DNA of 64,000 nt from JAJYSO01 sp964451785 (GTDB taxonomy: Bacteria; Bacteroidota; Bacteroidia; Flavobacteriales; Flavobacteriaceae): assembly GCA_964451785.1 (NCBI GenBank), contig CAYVJG010000007.1, forward strand, positions 31,182-95,181, written 5' to 3'. A model generated the notes under the pieces. That model saw only the letters and a list, made by a program, of their open reading frames with translations. It did no database searches and was not told the DNA's origin. The position numbers were made by a program, and so were the translations under genes. Positions 34,623-43,319 of this stretch are shown in pieces; the first letter of the stretch is position 1; each line of letters starts with the position of its first letter.

Positions 34623-35780
34623 ATGGATTTAATCCCTTTTAACAAGCCTTTTCTTACCGGAAAAGAGTTGGATTATATACAAGACGCTGTTGAAGGAATG
34701 AAAATTTCCGGAAACGGCAAATACACCAAACGCTGCCAAAGTTTTTTTGAGCAGCGTTATGGTTTTAAAAAATGCTTGCTCACCACTTCGTGCACTGACG
34801 CCCTTGAAATGGCCGCCATCTTACTAGATATCCAACCTGGTGACGAAGTTATTTTACCTTCATACACTTTTGTATCTACCGCCAATGCTTTTGTGTTACG
34901 CGGCGCTACATTGCGTTTTGCCGATTCGCGCACTGATCATCCGGGCATAGATGAGGCCCAGGTAGAATCGCTTATCAACTCCAAAACAAAAGCCATTGTA
35001 GTGGTGCATTATGCCGGTGTAGCTTGTGATATGGAAAAAATCATGCAAATTGCTCAGCGTCATCAGCTGTATGTTGTTGAAGATGCCGCACAAGCTATCG
35101 AGAGTTTTTACACCTTTTCTGACGGCACACAAAAACCCTTGGGCAGCATAGGGCATTTGGCCGCGTTTTCATTTCACGAAACCAAAAATATTATCGCTGG
35201 GGAAGGCGGATTACTCGTTGTTAATGATGAACAATTTATCGAGCGTTCAGAAATTATTTGGGAAAAGGGCACCAATAGATCGGCTTTTTTTAGAGGTGAA
35301 GTAGATAAATATGGCTGGGTTGACGTCGGTTCAAGTTTTTTACCTTCTGATATGATTGCAGCTTTTTTATTTGCGCAGTTAGAACACCTAGAAGAGATTC
35401 AATACAAACGACTTCTCCTCTGGAATCGCTACCAAAAACATTTGCAAAAACTCGACTTACAAGGCAAAATCAAACTACCTTTTATTCCAGATTTTGCCAC
35501 CAATAACGCGCACATGTTTTATGTAGTTTGCAACAACCTTAACGAACGTAAACAGCTCATTCAATGTTTGCGTCAGCAGAACATTCACGCCGTATTTCAC
35601 TATTTAAGCTTGCATAAAAGTCCGTTTTATCAACCTAATTATCACGGCAATGCGCTACCTGAAACAGACCGTTATGCCGATTGTTTAGTGCGGTTACCTT
35701 TATTTTACGACTTAAACATTGACTCGGTTGACAAAATTTGTCAGGTTATAACAGAACACTATCAAACTCCCACATGTTAA
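34623..35780 (+). CDS. wecE: dTDP-4-amino-4,6-dideoxygalactose transaminase (WecE/RffA type)
   Basis: This 385-residue PLP-dependent sugar aminotransferase (DegT/DnrJ/EryC1/StrS family) has the N-terminal signature SGNGKYTKRCQ (about residues 30-40), TTSCTDALEMAAILL near 54, LPSYTFVSTANAF near 79, DAAQAIESFY near 152 and the PLP lysine Lys188 in FHETKNI. WecE makes dTDP-Fuc4N from the 4-keto sugar in the enterobacterial common antigen pathway. The WecF-like transferase encoded 5 kb downstream in the same run supports that product. Its end overlaps the start of the next gene by 7 bases. Confidence 0.9.
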   Translation: MDLIPFNKPFLTGKELDYIQDAVEGMKISGNGKYTKRCQSFFEQRYGFKKCLLTTSCTDALEMAAILLDIQPGDEVILPSYTFVSTANAFVLRGATLRFADSRTDHPGIDEAQVESLINSKTKAIVVVHYAGVACDMEKIMQIAQRHQLYVVEDAAQAIESFYTFSDGTQKPLGSIGHLAAFSFHETKNIIAGEGGLLVVNDEQFIERSEIIWEKGTNRSAFFRGEVDKYGWVDVGSSFLPSDMIAAFLFAQLEHLEEIQYKRLLLWNRYQKHLQKLDLQGKIKLPFIPDFATNNAHMFYVVCNNLNERKQLIQCLRQQNIHAVFHYLSLHKSPFYQPNYHGNALPETDRYADCLVRLPLFYDLNIDSVDKICQVITEHYQTPTC

Positions 35781-37657
35781 ACCGCTTAGAACAACTCTAC
35801 TCAAAAAAAATAGACGGGAAAGGCCTCGCGCTTTTCCGCATCTTTTTTTCGCTTGTTTTTTTAGCAGAAACCTGTCAACTCTTTTATTTCAGGCATTTGG
35901 TGTTTGATCCCATTCCTTATCTAGAGCCCAGTGAATTTCTGTTGTGGCCTTTATTTGTCATTTGGTTTGGAGTTATTCTCATGGTAATTTTGGGATTATT
36001 TACACGAGTAGCTGCCATTATCAACTACTTATTAACCGTTATTTTTCTTGGCGCCATTACTAGCTTTGAATACCACATGTTTTACGCCTATTTAACGGTT
36101 AATTTTTTATTTATTTTCCTTCCTGTAGCGCGTAATTTTTCTCTTGACCGTCTGCGTTTAAAGTTGAAATATTCCAATACACGTTTCCATTATCACCCGC
36201 CGACTACCGTACCTGCTTCGGCTTATTTTATCACTGTTTTCTTAGGATTAGCACTGGTTTATTTTGATTCTGTTTTTTGGAAATCTGGCTCTTATTTATG
36301 GACACATGGCTTAGGGATGTGGCTTCCTGCTTCAATGCCGCAAGCTGCATTTTTTAATATCAGTCCGCTACTTAATTTTAAATATCTCATGCTATTTTTA
36401 GGCTATTTAACCATTGCCTTTGAAACTCTATTTTTATTTACTTTTTGGCGTAAAAAGTGGCGCCTCCCGATTTTGATTATAGGCATTGGGCTACATATTG
36501 GTATTTTAATCTGTTTTCCTATTCCTTTTTTTGCCCTTGGTGTCATTTGTGTGTATTTACTTTTAGTGCCTGTGAGTTGGTGGCAAAAATTATTTGCAAA
36601 ACGTCATAACAAACCAGCCAAGCTCAAGGTGTATTACGATGCTGACTGCCCATTGTGCAACCGTACAAAAATTGTCATCACGCATTTAGATTACAAGCAC
36701 AAAGTTCAATTTTTAACAGTTCAAGCTCAAGCCAGCAAAACTGATAGCTTACAAGCCTACACTGAAGATGAACTCCTTGAAAACATTCATGCGGTCAACA
36801 CCAAAAACCGTGTTTTTAAAGGCGTAGATGTTTACTTACAAGTTTGTAAACGCATTTGGTATCTTGCGCCTCTTGCCTTTTTTATCAGCCTTCCTGGCCT
36901 TTATCAACTCGCCCAAAAATTATACAAATGGGTAGCCGTTAACCGCATTACAAACCGCTGTACCGAAGAGAGCTGCGGCTATGAGCCTCCTCGCCTGCCT
37001 GTTGATGAATCTGCAATGAAGATTACACAAAACTTCACCTTAAAAGATTTAAAAGTGAGAGCTGTTTTTTACGGACTTGTCATCTTGTGCTGCTTACAGA
37101 TTATCGTTACTTTTAATTCCGTGAGTATTCGTAAAATTGAACAACAACTAAACATCGAAAACAGCGCGGTCATCAACGGATTAAATACGATTTCAAATGG
37201 AGTCAATTCAATTACCAAAGTATTTTGGGGACTTACACACCACGCCGTGTTTATGGACAGCCATTTTGATCGTTACAATCACTCTGTCGGTGTGGTTTAT
37301 AACGCGCCAAACGGCAAAGAAATTTGGCTACCTATGACTAATGAGCAAGGAACACCCGGCAACTATTTGCTCAATTTTATCTGGATTAACTGGAGTTATA
37401 GGGTCATGGATCCCGATATTAATCAAGAACATTTAGTAAAAGGACTTCGCGACTATACTGCCTTTTGGGCACATCACAACGGAATTGATTTAAAAAAGGC
37501 TACCTTTAAGGTAAAAGTGAAGAAAAATCGCGTTCCCAAAACTTGGGAATACAATTTCTTAAACAAGCAACTTCAGCACCCCTGGCTTGATGCGGGAACA
37601 GTTCACTGGAATAATCAACAGTTTTCTGCTGACATCAAAGTTATTGAAAATATGTAA
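35774..37657 (+). CDS. HTTM membrane protein fused to a DCC-type thiol oxidoreductase domain
   Basis: I chose ATG 35774 (MLNRLEQLYSKK..., 627 residues), which overlaps the upstream stop; an extension to 35738 is not needed. The N-terminal part (about residues 1-270) has six or more helices and the ALFRIFFSLVF entry typical of HTTM (vitamin K gamma-carboxylase-like) domains. Then comes a DUF393/DCC domain (about 280-400) with Asp-Ala-Asp-Cys292-Pro-Leu-Cys295, a thioredoxin-like pair. The C-terminal 220 residues start with one helix and continue as an extracytoplasmic region. The fusion is known in Bacteroidota but its substrate is not. Its place inside a glycan operon is unusual. Confidence 0.85.
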   Translation: MLNRLEQLYSKKIDGKGLALFRIFFSLVFLAETCQLFYFRHLVFDPIPYLEPSEFLLWPLFVIWFGVILMVILGLFTRVAAIINYLLTVIFLGAITSFEYHMFYAYLTVNFLFIFLPVARNFSLDRLRLKLKYSNTRFHYHPPTTVPASAYFITVFLGLALVYFDSVFWKSGSYLWTHGLGMWLPASMPQAAFFNISPLLNFKYLMLFLGYLTIAFETLFLFTFWRKKWRLPILIIGIGLHIGILICFPIPFFALGVICVYLLLVPVSWWQKLFAKRHNKPAKLKVYYDADCPLCNRTKIVITHLDYKHKVQFLTVQAQASKTDSLQAYTEDELLENIHAVNTKNRVFKGVDVYLQVCKRIWYLAPLAFFISLPGLYQLAQKLYKWVAVNRITNRCTEESCGYEPPRLPVDESAMKITQNFTLKDLKVRAVFYGLVILCCLQIIVTFNSVSIRKIEQQLNIENSAVINGLNTISNGVNSITKVFWGLTHHAVFMDSHFDRYNHSVGVVYNAPNGKEIWLPMTNEQGTPGNYLLNFIWINWSYRVMDPDINQEHLVKGLRDYTAFWAHHNGIDLKKATFKVKVKKNRVPKTWEYNFLNKQLQHPWLDAGTVHWNNQQFSADIKVIENM

Positions 37658-37667
37658 TTATCAACTT

Positions 37668-38525
37668 ATGCCTCAATCTTCTATTTTAATCGTCGGAATC
37701 AATAGTTTTCTAGCCCAAGCACTTTTGGAATATATTCCAGAACACTATACAGTCACAGGAATTTATCACCGTCATAAACATAGGCTATCTAAACCTGTTG
37801 AATTAATTCAAGTAGATGAGCTAGAGCTGCTTAAAAATCGTTCTTTCGAAACTGTTTTTCTCATCAGTTCATTCATTCCGCCAAAATCAGAGCCGCTTGA
37901 CGACCAACGTTTAATTGGAGTTAATCTCCTTTTACCAAAACGAATTTGTCAGTTATTTCCTCATTCACGACTGATATTTTGCTCTAGTGTATCGGTCTAT
38001 GAAAACTCTACCTTCACCAAGGCCATTGATAAACACTGCTTACCAGCACCACAATCGCGCTATGCCCTGAGCAAGTTATGGGGTGAACAAATTATTGCAA
38101 CTCATAACTCTTTTGGTATCATCAGATTTTCATCTTTGTATGGTCCTGGCATGAACCTCAGTACTTTTATGCCATATAGTGTTTTATCAGCTCTTCAAAA
38201 CAAAGGAATTACGTTATTTGGTCAAGGAACACGCTCCCAAAACTACCTCTATGTTGCTGATGCCGCACAACTGTTATGGGAATTAGCACAAGTTCCTGAA
38301 AATCACATTTTATTAGGCGTAAATCCTAATAATTATACTAACACTGAAATTGCAGAGGCCATCTTAAATGTTACTCCGGGAAAAATAATGTATATTGGCG
38401 CTGATAATTCTAAATCCTTTCGCTATTCAGCCAAATCTACGCAAGAAATCTTGCCAAAAGTAGTTTATACGCCGCTAAGCGATGGCTTAAAATCATTAGT
38501 AACATGGATCAAAAAACAGTCTTAG
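37668..38525 (+). CDS. NAD-dependent epimerase/dehydratase family protein
   Basis: I chose ATG 37668 (MPQSSILIVGINSFLA..., 285 residues), 10 bases after the upstream stop; the longer open frame overlaps that gene without signal. It is an extended SDR with a modified glycine motif (VGINSFLAQAL, lacking the usual GxxGxxG), a catalytic Ser in FCSSVSVYE near residue 107, and Tyr-x-x-x-Lys in SRYALSKLWGE near 130. Family members alter nucleotide sugars (epimerisation, reduction, dehydration). The short length and altered cofactor motif leave the exact reaction open; a final keto-sugar reductase role is one option. Confidence 0.8.
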   Translation: MPQSSILIVGINSFLAQALLEYIPEHYTVTGIYHRHKHRLSKPVELIQVDELELLKNRSFETVFLISSFIPPKSEPLDDQRLIGVNLLLPKRICQLFPHSRLIFCSSVSVYENSTFTKAIDKHCLPAPQSRYALSKLWGEQIIATHNSFGIIRFSSLYGPGMNLSTFMPYSVLSALQNKGITLFGQGTRSQNYLYVADAAQLLWELAQVPENHILLGVNPNNYTNTEIAEAILNVTPGKIMYIGADNSKSFRYSAKSTQEILPKVVYTPLSDGLKSLVTWIKKQS

Positions 38526-39481
38526 TAACCGGCATTGGCGGCAACGTCGGTCAAGGCATACTGCGCAACATTGCGGCTTTACCTTTTAATATCCGAAAAG
38601 TCGGCGTCAATGTCAAAGCCTTTTCTGCCGGAAATCATTTGGTAGATTGTTTTTATAAAGTTCCTTTTTACGATGCGACAGACTATATTGAGTGTCTACA
38701 AAAAATTGTTCAGACTGAAAATGTTGATCTCATTATTCCATCAACAGATTACGAATCTAACACTTTAGCCAAATACCGCGAGCAATTTAGTTGTCCTATA
38801 GCTACATCGCCTTACGAAACGAGCTGCATTTATTTAGATAAATACAAATCCTACTTGCACCATAAAACACACCAACTTCCTTTTGCTAAATCAGATCTCC
38901 CTTCAACTTACCAAAATCAATTTGAGCAGTATATCGTAAAAGGGCGCGAAGGACGTGGATCACGAGATTTGTTTTTTAATCCACCAAAAGTCAAAGATTT
39001 TACTGATGAGTTTATGGTTCAAGAGCTTCTAGAAGGTCCGGAAATCACTACTGCTTTTTACGTCACAAAATCGGGAAAATTACACGGGTTTATCAACTTT
39101 GAACGCCAGCTGGTCAATGGAACCACTCAAGAGTGCCGTGTTGATCGCCAATATGACCAACAGTTACAAAGTATCTTAAAGCAACTTGTGTCGTGTACTT
39201 CTTTTAGCGGCAGTGCCAATATGCAATCTATAGTTTGTCAAGACGGATCGATTGTACCTTTTGAAATCAATTGTCGTATTTCAGGCACCAACTCCATACG
39301 GGCTAATTTTGGATTTGAAGATGTCAAATACACTCTTGAAGAATATTTATACAACCGTCCCCCGTCACTACCACATATCACCCAAGGTACAGCAGTGCGC
39401 ATTTTAATGGATGTCATTTACCCCAATGTTGATGCGTCAACCGACTTAAAAGACAATTCTGCTCATCACTATATTTTTTAA
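38504..39481 (+). CDS. ATP-grasp domain protein (carbamoyl-phosphate-synthase-like)
   Basis: This 325-residue protein has a Rossmann-like pre-ATP-grasp domain (TGIGGNVGQGILRN at residues 9-22), an ATP-grasp core with the glycine-rich KGREGRGSRDLFF near 146, and the metal-binding PFEINCRISGTNS near 255. ATP-grasp enzymes join a carboxylate to an amine or thiol through an acyl phosphate. In polysaccharide clusters they often add an amino acid or other acid to a sugar; that is an inference here. It overlaps the epimerase gene by 22 bases and precedes the HAD gene by 6. Confidence 0.85.
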   Translation: MDQKTVLVTGIGGNVGQGILRNIAALPFNIRKVGVNVKAFSAGNHLVDCFYKVPFYDATDYIECLQKIVQTENVDLIIPSTDYESNTLAKYREQFSCPIATSPYETSCIYLDKYKSYLHHKTHQLPFAKSDLPSTYQNQFEQYIVKGREGRGSRDLFFNPPKVKDFTDEFMVQELLEGPEITTAFYVTKSGKLHGFINFERQLVNGTTQECRVDRQYDQQLQSILKQLVSCTSFSGSANMQSIVCQDGSIVPFEINCRISGTNSIRANFGFEDVKYTLEEYLYNRPPSLPHITQGTAVRILMDVIYPNVDASTDLKDNSAHHYIF

Positions 39482-39487
39482 TCATTT

Positions 39488-40141
39488 ATGCCTAGTTCTT
39501 CTTACGATTACATTGTTTTTGATGCTGCCAACACATTGATTTACAAACCTGATCTTTGGGTAAAAATCAATGTTGTTTTACAAAAACACGGCTATAGTAT
39601 CAATCAAAAAACACTGATTAAACGCCATAAATTACTCTCTGAAATCATTAATTTTCCTGACCGAACTTCACAAGATTTCTACGACAATTTTAACGCAGAA
39701 CTACTATTATCATTAGGTATAGTACCTACACCAGCTTTACTAAGTGATTTGTTTTCGGCTTGTTCTTATTTACCTTGGGAAGTTTTTGATGACACTTCTA
39801 TTTTGCAGCAGCTAAACTATCCTTTAGCTATTCTATCTAATTTCAATAGTAGTTTAACTACTAAAATAGAATCGCTTTTTGGCAAATCTATTTTTCAAAA
39901 AATTATCACCTCAGAAGTTGAAGGCTCTCGAAAACCCGAGATTGAATTTTATCAAAATGCCGTAGATCAACTCAACACCGCTCCTGAACGCATCCTGTAT
40001 ATCGGAGACTCCTTAAAACTCGACATCATTCCGGCAAAAAAAATAGGCATTCAGGCTTTTTTAATCGATCGCGATAATATTTTTACAGCTTATCCACAAC
40101 GTTTAAGTACCTTAGCTGAATTAAAAGATAGCATTAAATGA
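39488..40141 (+). CDS. HAD family hydrolase
   Basis: This 217-residue protein has the four HAD motifs: nucleophile Asp in VFDAANTLIYKP (about residue 11), Thr/Ser motif in AILSNFNSS near 117, Lys in SRKPEIEFYQ near 146, and the acidic motif IGDSLKLDIIPAKKIG near 176. The residue two after the nucleophile is Ala rather than the usual Asp general acid, which is known from some non-phosphatase HADs and from DxAxT-type members. A phosphatase for a sugar phosphate in the glycan pathway is plausible but not certain. It overlaps the next gene by ATGA. Confidence 0.82.
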   Translation: MPSSSYDYIVFDAANTLIYKPDLWVKINVVLQKHGYSINQKTLIKRHKLLSEIINFPDRTSQDFYDNFNAELLLSLGIVPTPALLSDLFSACSYLPWEVFDDTSILQQLNYPLAILSNFNSSLTTKIESLFGKSIFQKIITSEVEGSRKPEIEFYQNAVDQLNTAPERILYIGDSLKLDIIPAKKIGIQAFLIDRDNIFTAYPQRLSTLAELKDSIK

Positions 40142-40770
40142 AAAAACTAGCCATCATAGGATCAGGAGATTTAGGTCAACAAATTGCACATCATTGTAAG
40201 GCTGACAACCAATTTGACCTAGTCGGTTTTTTTGACGATTTCAAATCAACAGATGAAAGCGTAAACAATCTTCCTATTTTAGGTGGCTTAAATGACATTT
40301 TAACTTGCTATAATTCAGATAAATTTGACTTCATCCTTATAGGAATTGGCTATAAACATATGGGTTTCCGCACCAAACTTTACAATGAATTAAAAGACAA
40401 AATTCCTTTTGCCAAATTTATTCACAGCAGCTGTCATATTGATCCTTCGGCTGAAATTAGTGAAGGCTGCGTTCTTTTTCCGGGTTGCTTATTAGATCAA
40501 CACGTACAACTTGCCCCTAATTGCTTACTCAATGTCAATTGCAGTATTTCGCATCACTCTACTATTGGGGCGCACAGTTTCTTGTCTCCACGTGTAGCTA
40601 TTGCTGGATTTGTTTCGGTTGAAGCAGGTTGTATCATCGGTATTAATAGCACAATCATCGATAACATTAGCATCGCTAGCGGCACCCAAATTGGCGGAGC
40701 CGGCATCGTTATTAAAGATATCATTAAACAAGGCTTATACGTTGGTCACCCAGTACGTTTTATTCGCTAA
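40138..40770 (+). CDS. Sugar O/N-acetyltransferase, NeuD/PglD family
   Basis: This 210-residue left-handed beta-helix acetyltransferase has an N-terminal Rossmann-like domain (IIGSGDLGQQIAHH at residues 5-18, FFDDFKST near 34) and a C-terminal hexapeptide-repeat helix (from about residue 95). The likely catalytic His lies in NCSISHHSTIGAHSF near 140, matching the PglD pattern. PglD acetylates a 4-amino-dideoxy UDP-sugar, while NeuD acetylates sialic acid. Beside a WecE-like aminotransferase, N-acetylation of the 4-amino sugar is the better guess. It overlaps the HAD gene by four bases and is 11 bases before the WecF-like gene. Confidence 0.87.
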   Translation: MKKLAIIGSGDLGQQIAHHCKADNQFDLVGFFDDFKSTDESVNNLPILGGLNDILTCYNSDKFDFILIGIGYKHMGFRTKLYNELKDKIPFAKFIHSSCHIDPSAEISEGCVLFPGCLLDQHVQLAPNCLLNVNCSISHHSTIGAHSFLSPRVAIAGFVSVEAGCIIGINSTIIDNISIASGTQIGGAGIVIKDIIKQGLYVGHPVRFIR

Positions 40771-40781
40771 TCTTTTTCACT

Positions 40782-41939
40782 GTGATGACCAATTATCCTC
40801 TAGTACATATTGCTCCTGATGAAAAATTTATAGATGCGGCTCAAGCTGTATATGAGAAAGCATTTCCGGGTAAAAATTTATTTATAGTCCATTTAAAAAA
40901 CCGAGAGAGTCAACCTTATCACGTTTCTAAAAACAAAGCTTACCACTTTGTATATCAAGACGAAGATTATATCAAAGCCATTGAGCAATTAGACCTTCAA
41001 CCTCAGTATCTTATTTTTCACGGGATGGACTTTTTTCAGGCCGAAATAGCCCTAAAAATCAATTTAAATTGCTCCATGATCTGGACATTATTGGGCTGGG
41101 AAGTGTATAAAAATCCATACATAAATTTACCTCAACAATATGGCTCTACAACCTACAAACGGTATATCAAAGGAAAGTCTACAATTGAGCACATAACGCG
41201 TAGTCTTCTTTATCGTCTTACTAAAAATCGAGCTAATCCATTTAAACGCATTAAAATGGCCTTAAAAAAAATGGATTATGTCGCTATTAGTTATCAAGAA
41301 GAATTTGAAAAATTTCAACAACTCGATTTATTTCAACCTAAGGTTAAGTGGATTTCATTCTTTTATTACCCCTTAGATGTCATTATTACACAAGACCGCC
41401 CTTGGGTGAAAGAAGACAATATTCTGTTAGGCAACTCAGCCTCTTATTCAAATAATCATTTAGAAGCTTTTCAAGTTTTAAAAACGCTACAACTTGGAAC
41501 ACGTCAAATCATCACGCCTTTGAGCTATGGAAAAGCGAAATACGGCCGTGAAATACAAGCTTTAGGTCAACGCGAATTTCCACGTAATTTTAAAGCTCTA
41601 ATTGATTTTTTACCGCTAAAAACCTACCAAAACATCATTCATAGCTGCGGAATAGTGATCATGTTTCATTACCGACAACAAGCTGTGGGCAATGTATTAG
41701 ACTGTTTATACAATGGTTCAAAAGTATACTTAAGTCGCAGAAATACACTGTTTCATTACCTCAAACGATTAGGTTGTCATGTTTATACAATTGAAGAAGA
41801 TCTGACAACAGCTGCTGAGTGTTTACAATTACTATCAGAAGAACAAATGCTTAACAATCGTCGTATATTACAAGATGAACTAGCCTTATCAACCATCTGC
41901 TCAGCACTTCATGAATCTCTAAAAATCGAGTTATCCTAA
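40782..41939 (+). CDS. 4-acetamido-4,6-dideoxygalactosyltransferase (WecF/Fuc4NAc transferase family)
   Basis: This 385-residue protein matches the Fuc4NAc transferase (WecF) family: N-terminal HIAPDEKFI, a YLIFHGMD block near residue 84, WTLLGWEVYKNPY near 102, the donor-site segment LLGNSASYSNNHLEAF near 218, and a late MFHYRQQAVGN near 295. WecF adds Fuc4NAc to the lipid-linked oligosaccharide on the inner face of the membrane. It is longer than E. coli WecF by a moderate amount. A WecE-like enzyme upstream and a flippase 3 bases downstream make a coherent module. The first of two ATG/ACC-region starts (MMTNYPLVHI) is used. Confidence 0.85.
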   Translation: MMTNYPLVHIAPDEKFIDAAQAVYEKAFPGKNLFIVHLKNRESQPYHVSKNKAYHFVYQDEDYIKAIEQLDLQPQYLIFHGMDFFQAEIALKINLNCSMIWTLLGWEVYKNPYINLPQQYGSTTYKRYIKGKSTIEHITRSLLYRLTKNRANPFKRIKMALKKMDYVAISYQEEFEKFQQLDLFQPKVKWISFFYYPLDVIITQDRPWVKEDNILLGNSASYSNNHLEAFQVLKTLQLGTRQIITPLSYGKAKYGREIQALGQREFPRNFKALIDFLPLKTYQNIIHSCGIVIMFHYRQQAVGNVLDCLYNGSKVYLSRRNTLFHYLKRLGCHVYTIEEDLTTAAECLQLLSEEQMLNNRRILQDELALSTICSALHESLKIELS

Positions 41940-41942
41940 TTT

Positions 41943-43259
41943 ATGTCATTGCGCAAACAAACCATATCAGGCGTCAAGTGGACTACGGTTTCAACGCTGA
42001 TCATTGCACTTTCAGGAATTCTAAAAATTGCTGTGCTCGCTCGTTTTCTCGCTGCTGAAGATTTTGGGCTAATGGCCATTGTAACATTAGTTTTAGGATT
42101 TATGACCTTGTTTATGGATATGGGATTAACCACTGCCATTTTACATAAGCAAACTATTAGTGCCAATGAATATGCCAGCTTATACTGGATTAATATCATC
42201 ATCAGCCTTCTGCTTTATGGAATCATCAGTGCTGCCAGTCCGCTAATTGCCTTTTTTTATGAAGAACCTGAACTCAATCAACTCATTCCTTTAGCCTCGG
42301 TTTGTATCATCCTCTCTGCTCTAGGCATACAATTTAAAACCATTAAAGAAAAGGCGCTTAACTTCAAATTTATAGCTCTAGCCGACGGTAGTGGTGCTAT
42401 ATTAGGACTTATTATCGGCATAGTATTAGCAGTAAAAGGGTTTGGGGTTTACGCCTTAGTTTATGCAGCCATTGCGCAGTACAGCCTAGCAAACATCATT
42501 TACTTTAGCAACGGCATGCGCCAACGACACAAGTTAATGCACTTTAGATTTTCTGAAACTAAGCCGTTCTTAAAAATCGGCATCTACCAAGTGGGCAGTC
42601 AGATAATCAACTACTTCAATCGCGATTTAGATATTTTGTTAATTGGAAAATTTTTTGGGTCAGATATACTTGGTGGATATAGCTTAGCTAAAGAATTAGT
42701 CAAAAAGCCGATGATGATACTCAATCCAATTATCACAAAAGTTGCCGGCCCGGTATTGGCCTTAATTCAGCATAACAAACCACAACTACAAGCTAAATTT
42801 TTGCAATTTATTAGTTTAATTTCAACAGCTAATTTTACGGTTTACGCAGCGATAGCACTCTTAGCTTACCCTATTGTTTATGTACTTTATGGAGTAGATT
42901 TTTTAAATATAGTAGGGCTTGTGCAAATTTTGAGTATCTGCATGTACCTGCGCGCAATAGGCAATCCAATTAGTGGACTCGTTATTGCGACAGGACGGAC
43001 AGATATTGAGTTTAGATGGAATTTATTTGTCTTATTTATCATGCCCATTGTAATTTACTACAGTGCCTTATCAGGTCATATTCAAACAGTAGCCTGGAGT
43101 TTATCTGCAATCACATTCGTTCTTTTGTTTTTAGGTTGGCGCTTTTTAGTGCGCCCCATGTGTGGCGCTCCTCTAAAAATGTATTTTCATCATATCATTC
43201 CAAACTGGCGTAAAATCATTTCCGTATTACAAGAGGAAAGACACCGTTCTAAAGCATAA
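41943..43259 (+). CDS. Polysaccharide flippase, Wzx/WzxC-like (MOP superfamily)
   Basis: This 438-residue membrane protein has about 12 hydrophobic segments and the family start MSLRKQTISGVKWTTVSTLI followed by VLARFLAAEDFGLMAIVTLVLGF. Such flippases move undecaprenyl-linked sugar units across the inner membrane for polymerisation. It is the last gene of the ten-gene run and is followed by a strong terminator. It is a little shorter than the usual 480 residues but shows no break. The most likely cargo is a lipid-linked oligosaccharide containing the Fuc4NAc-like sugar made upstream. Confidence 0.9.
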   Translation: MSLRKQTISGVKWTTVSTLIIALSGILKIAVLARFLAAEDFGLMAIVTLVLGFMTLFMDMGLTTAILHKQTISANEYASLYWINIIISLLLYGIISAASPLIAFFYEEPELNQLIPLASVCIILSALGIQFKTIKEKALNFKFIALADGSGAILGLIIGIVLAVKGFGVYALVYAAIAQYSLANIIYFSNGMRQRHKLMHFRFSETKPFLKIGIYQVGSQIINYFNRDLDILLIGKFFGSDILGGYSLAKELVKKPMMILNPIITKVAGPVLALIQHNKPQLQAKFLQFISLISTANFTVYAAIALLAYPIVYVLYGVDFLNIVGLVQILSICMYLRAIGNPISGLVIATGRTDIEFRWNLFVLFIMPIVIYYSALSGHIQTVAWSLSAITFVLLFLGWRFLVRPMCGAPLKMYFHHIIPNWRKIISVLQEERHRSKA

Positions 43260-43299
43260 AAAAAGCTTACAACTGCATAACAACTGTAAGCTTTTTTTA
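43260..43299. terminator. Bidirectional terminator after the flippase gene
   Basis: AAAAAAGCTTACA and TGTAAGCTTTTTTT form a strong stem with T runs on both strands, placed between the plus-strand glycan operon and the convergent FabH-like gene. Confidence 0.9.
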
Positions 43300-43319
43300 T
43301 AAATTTTTATTGCAGTCAA

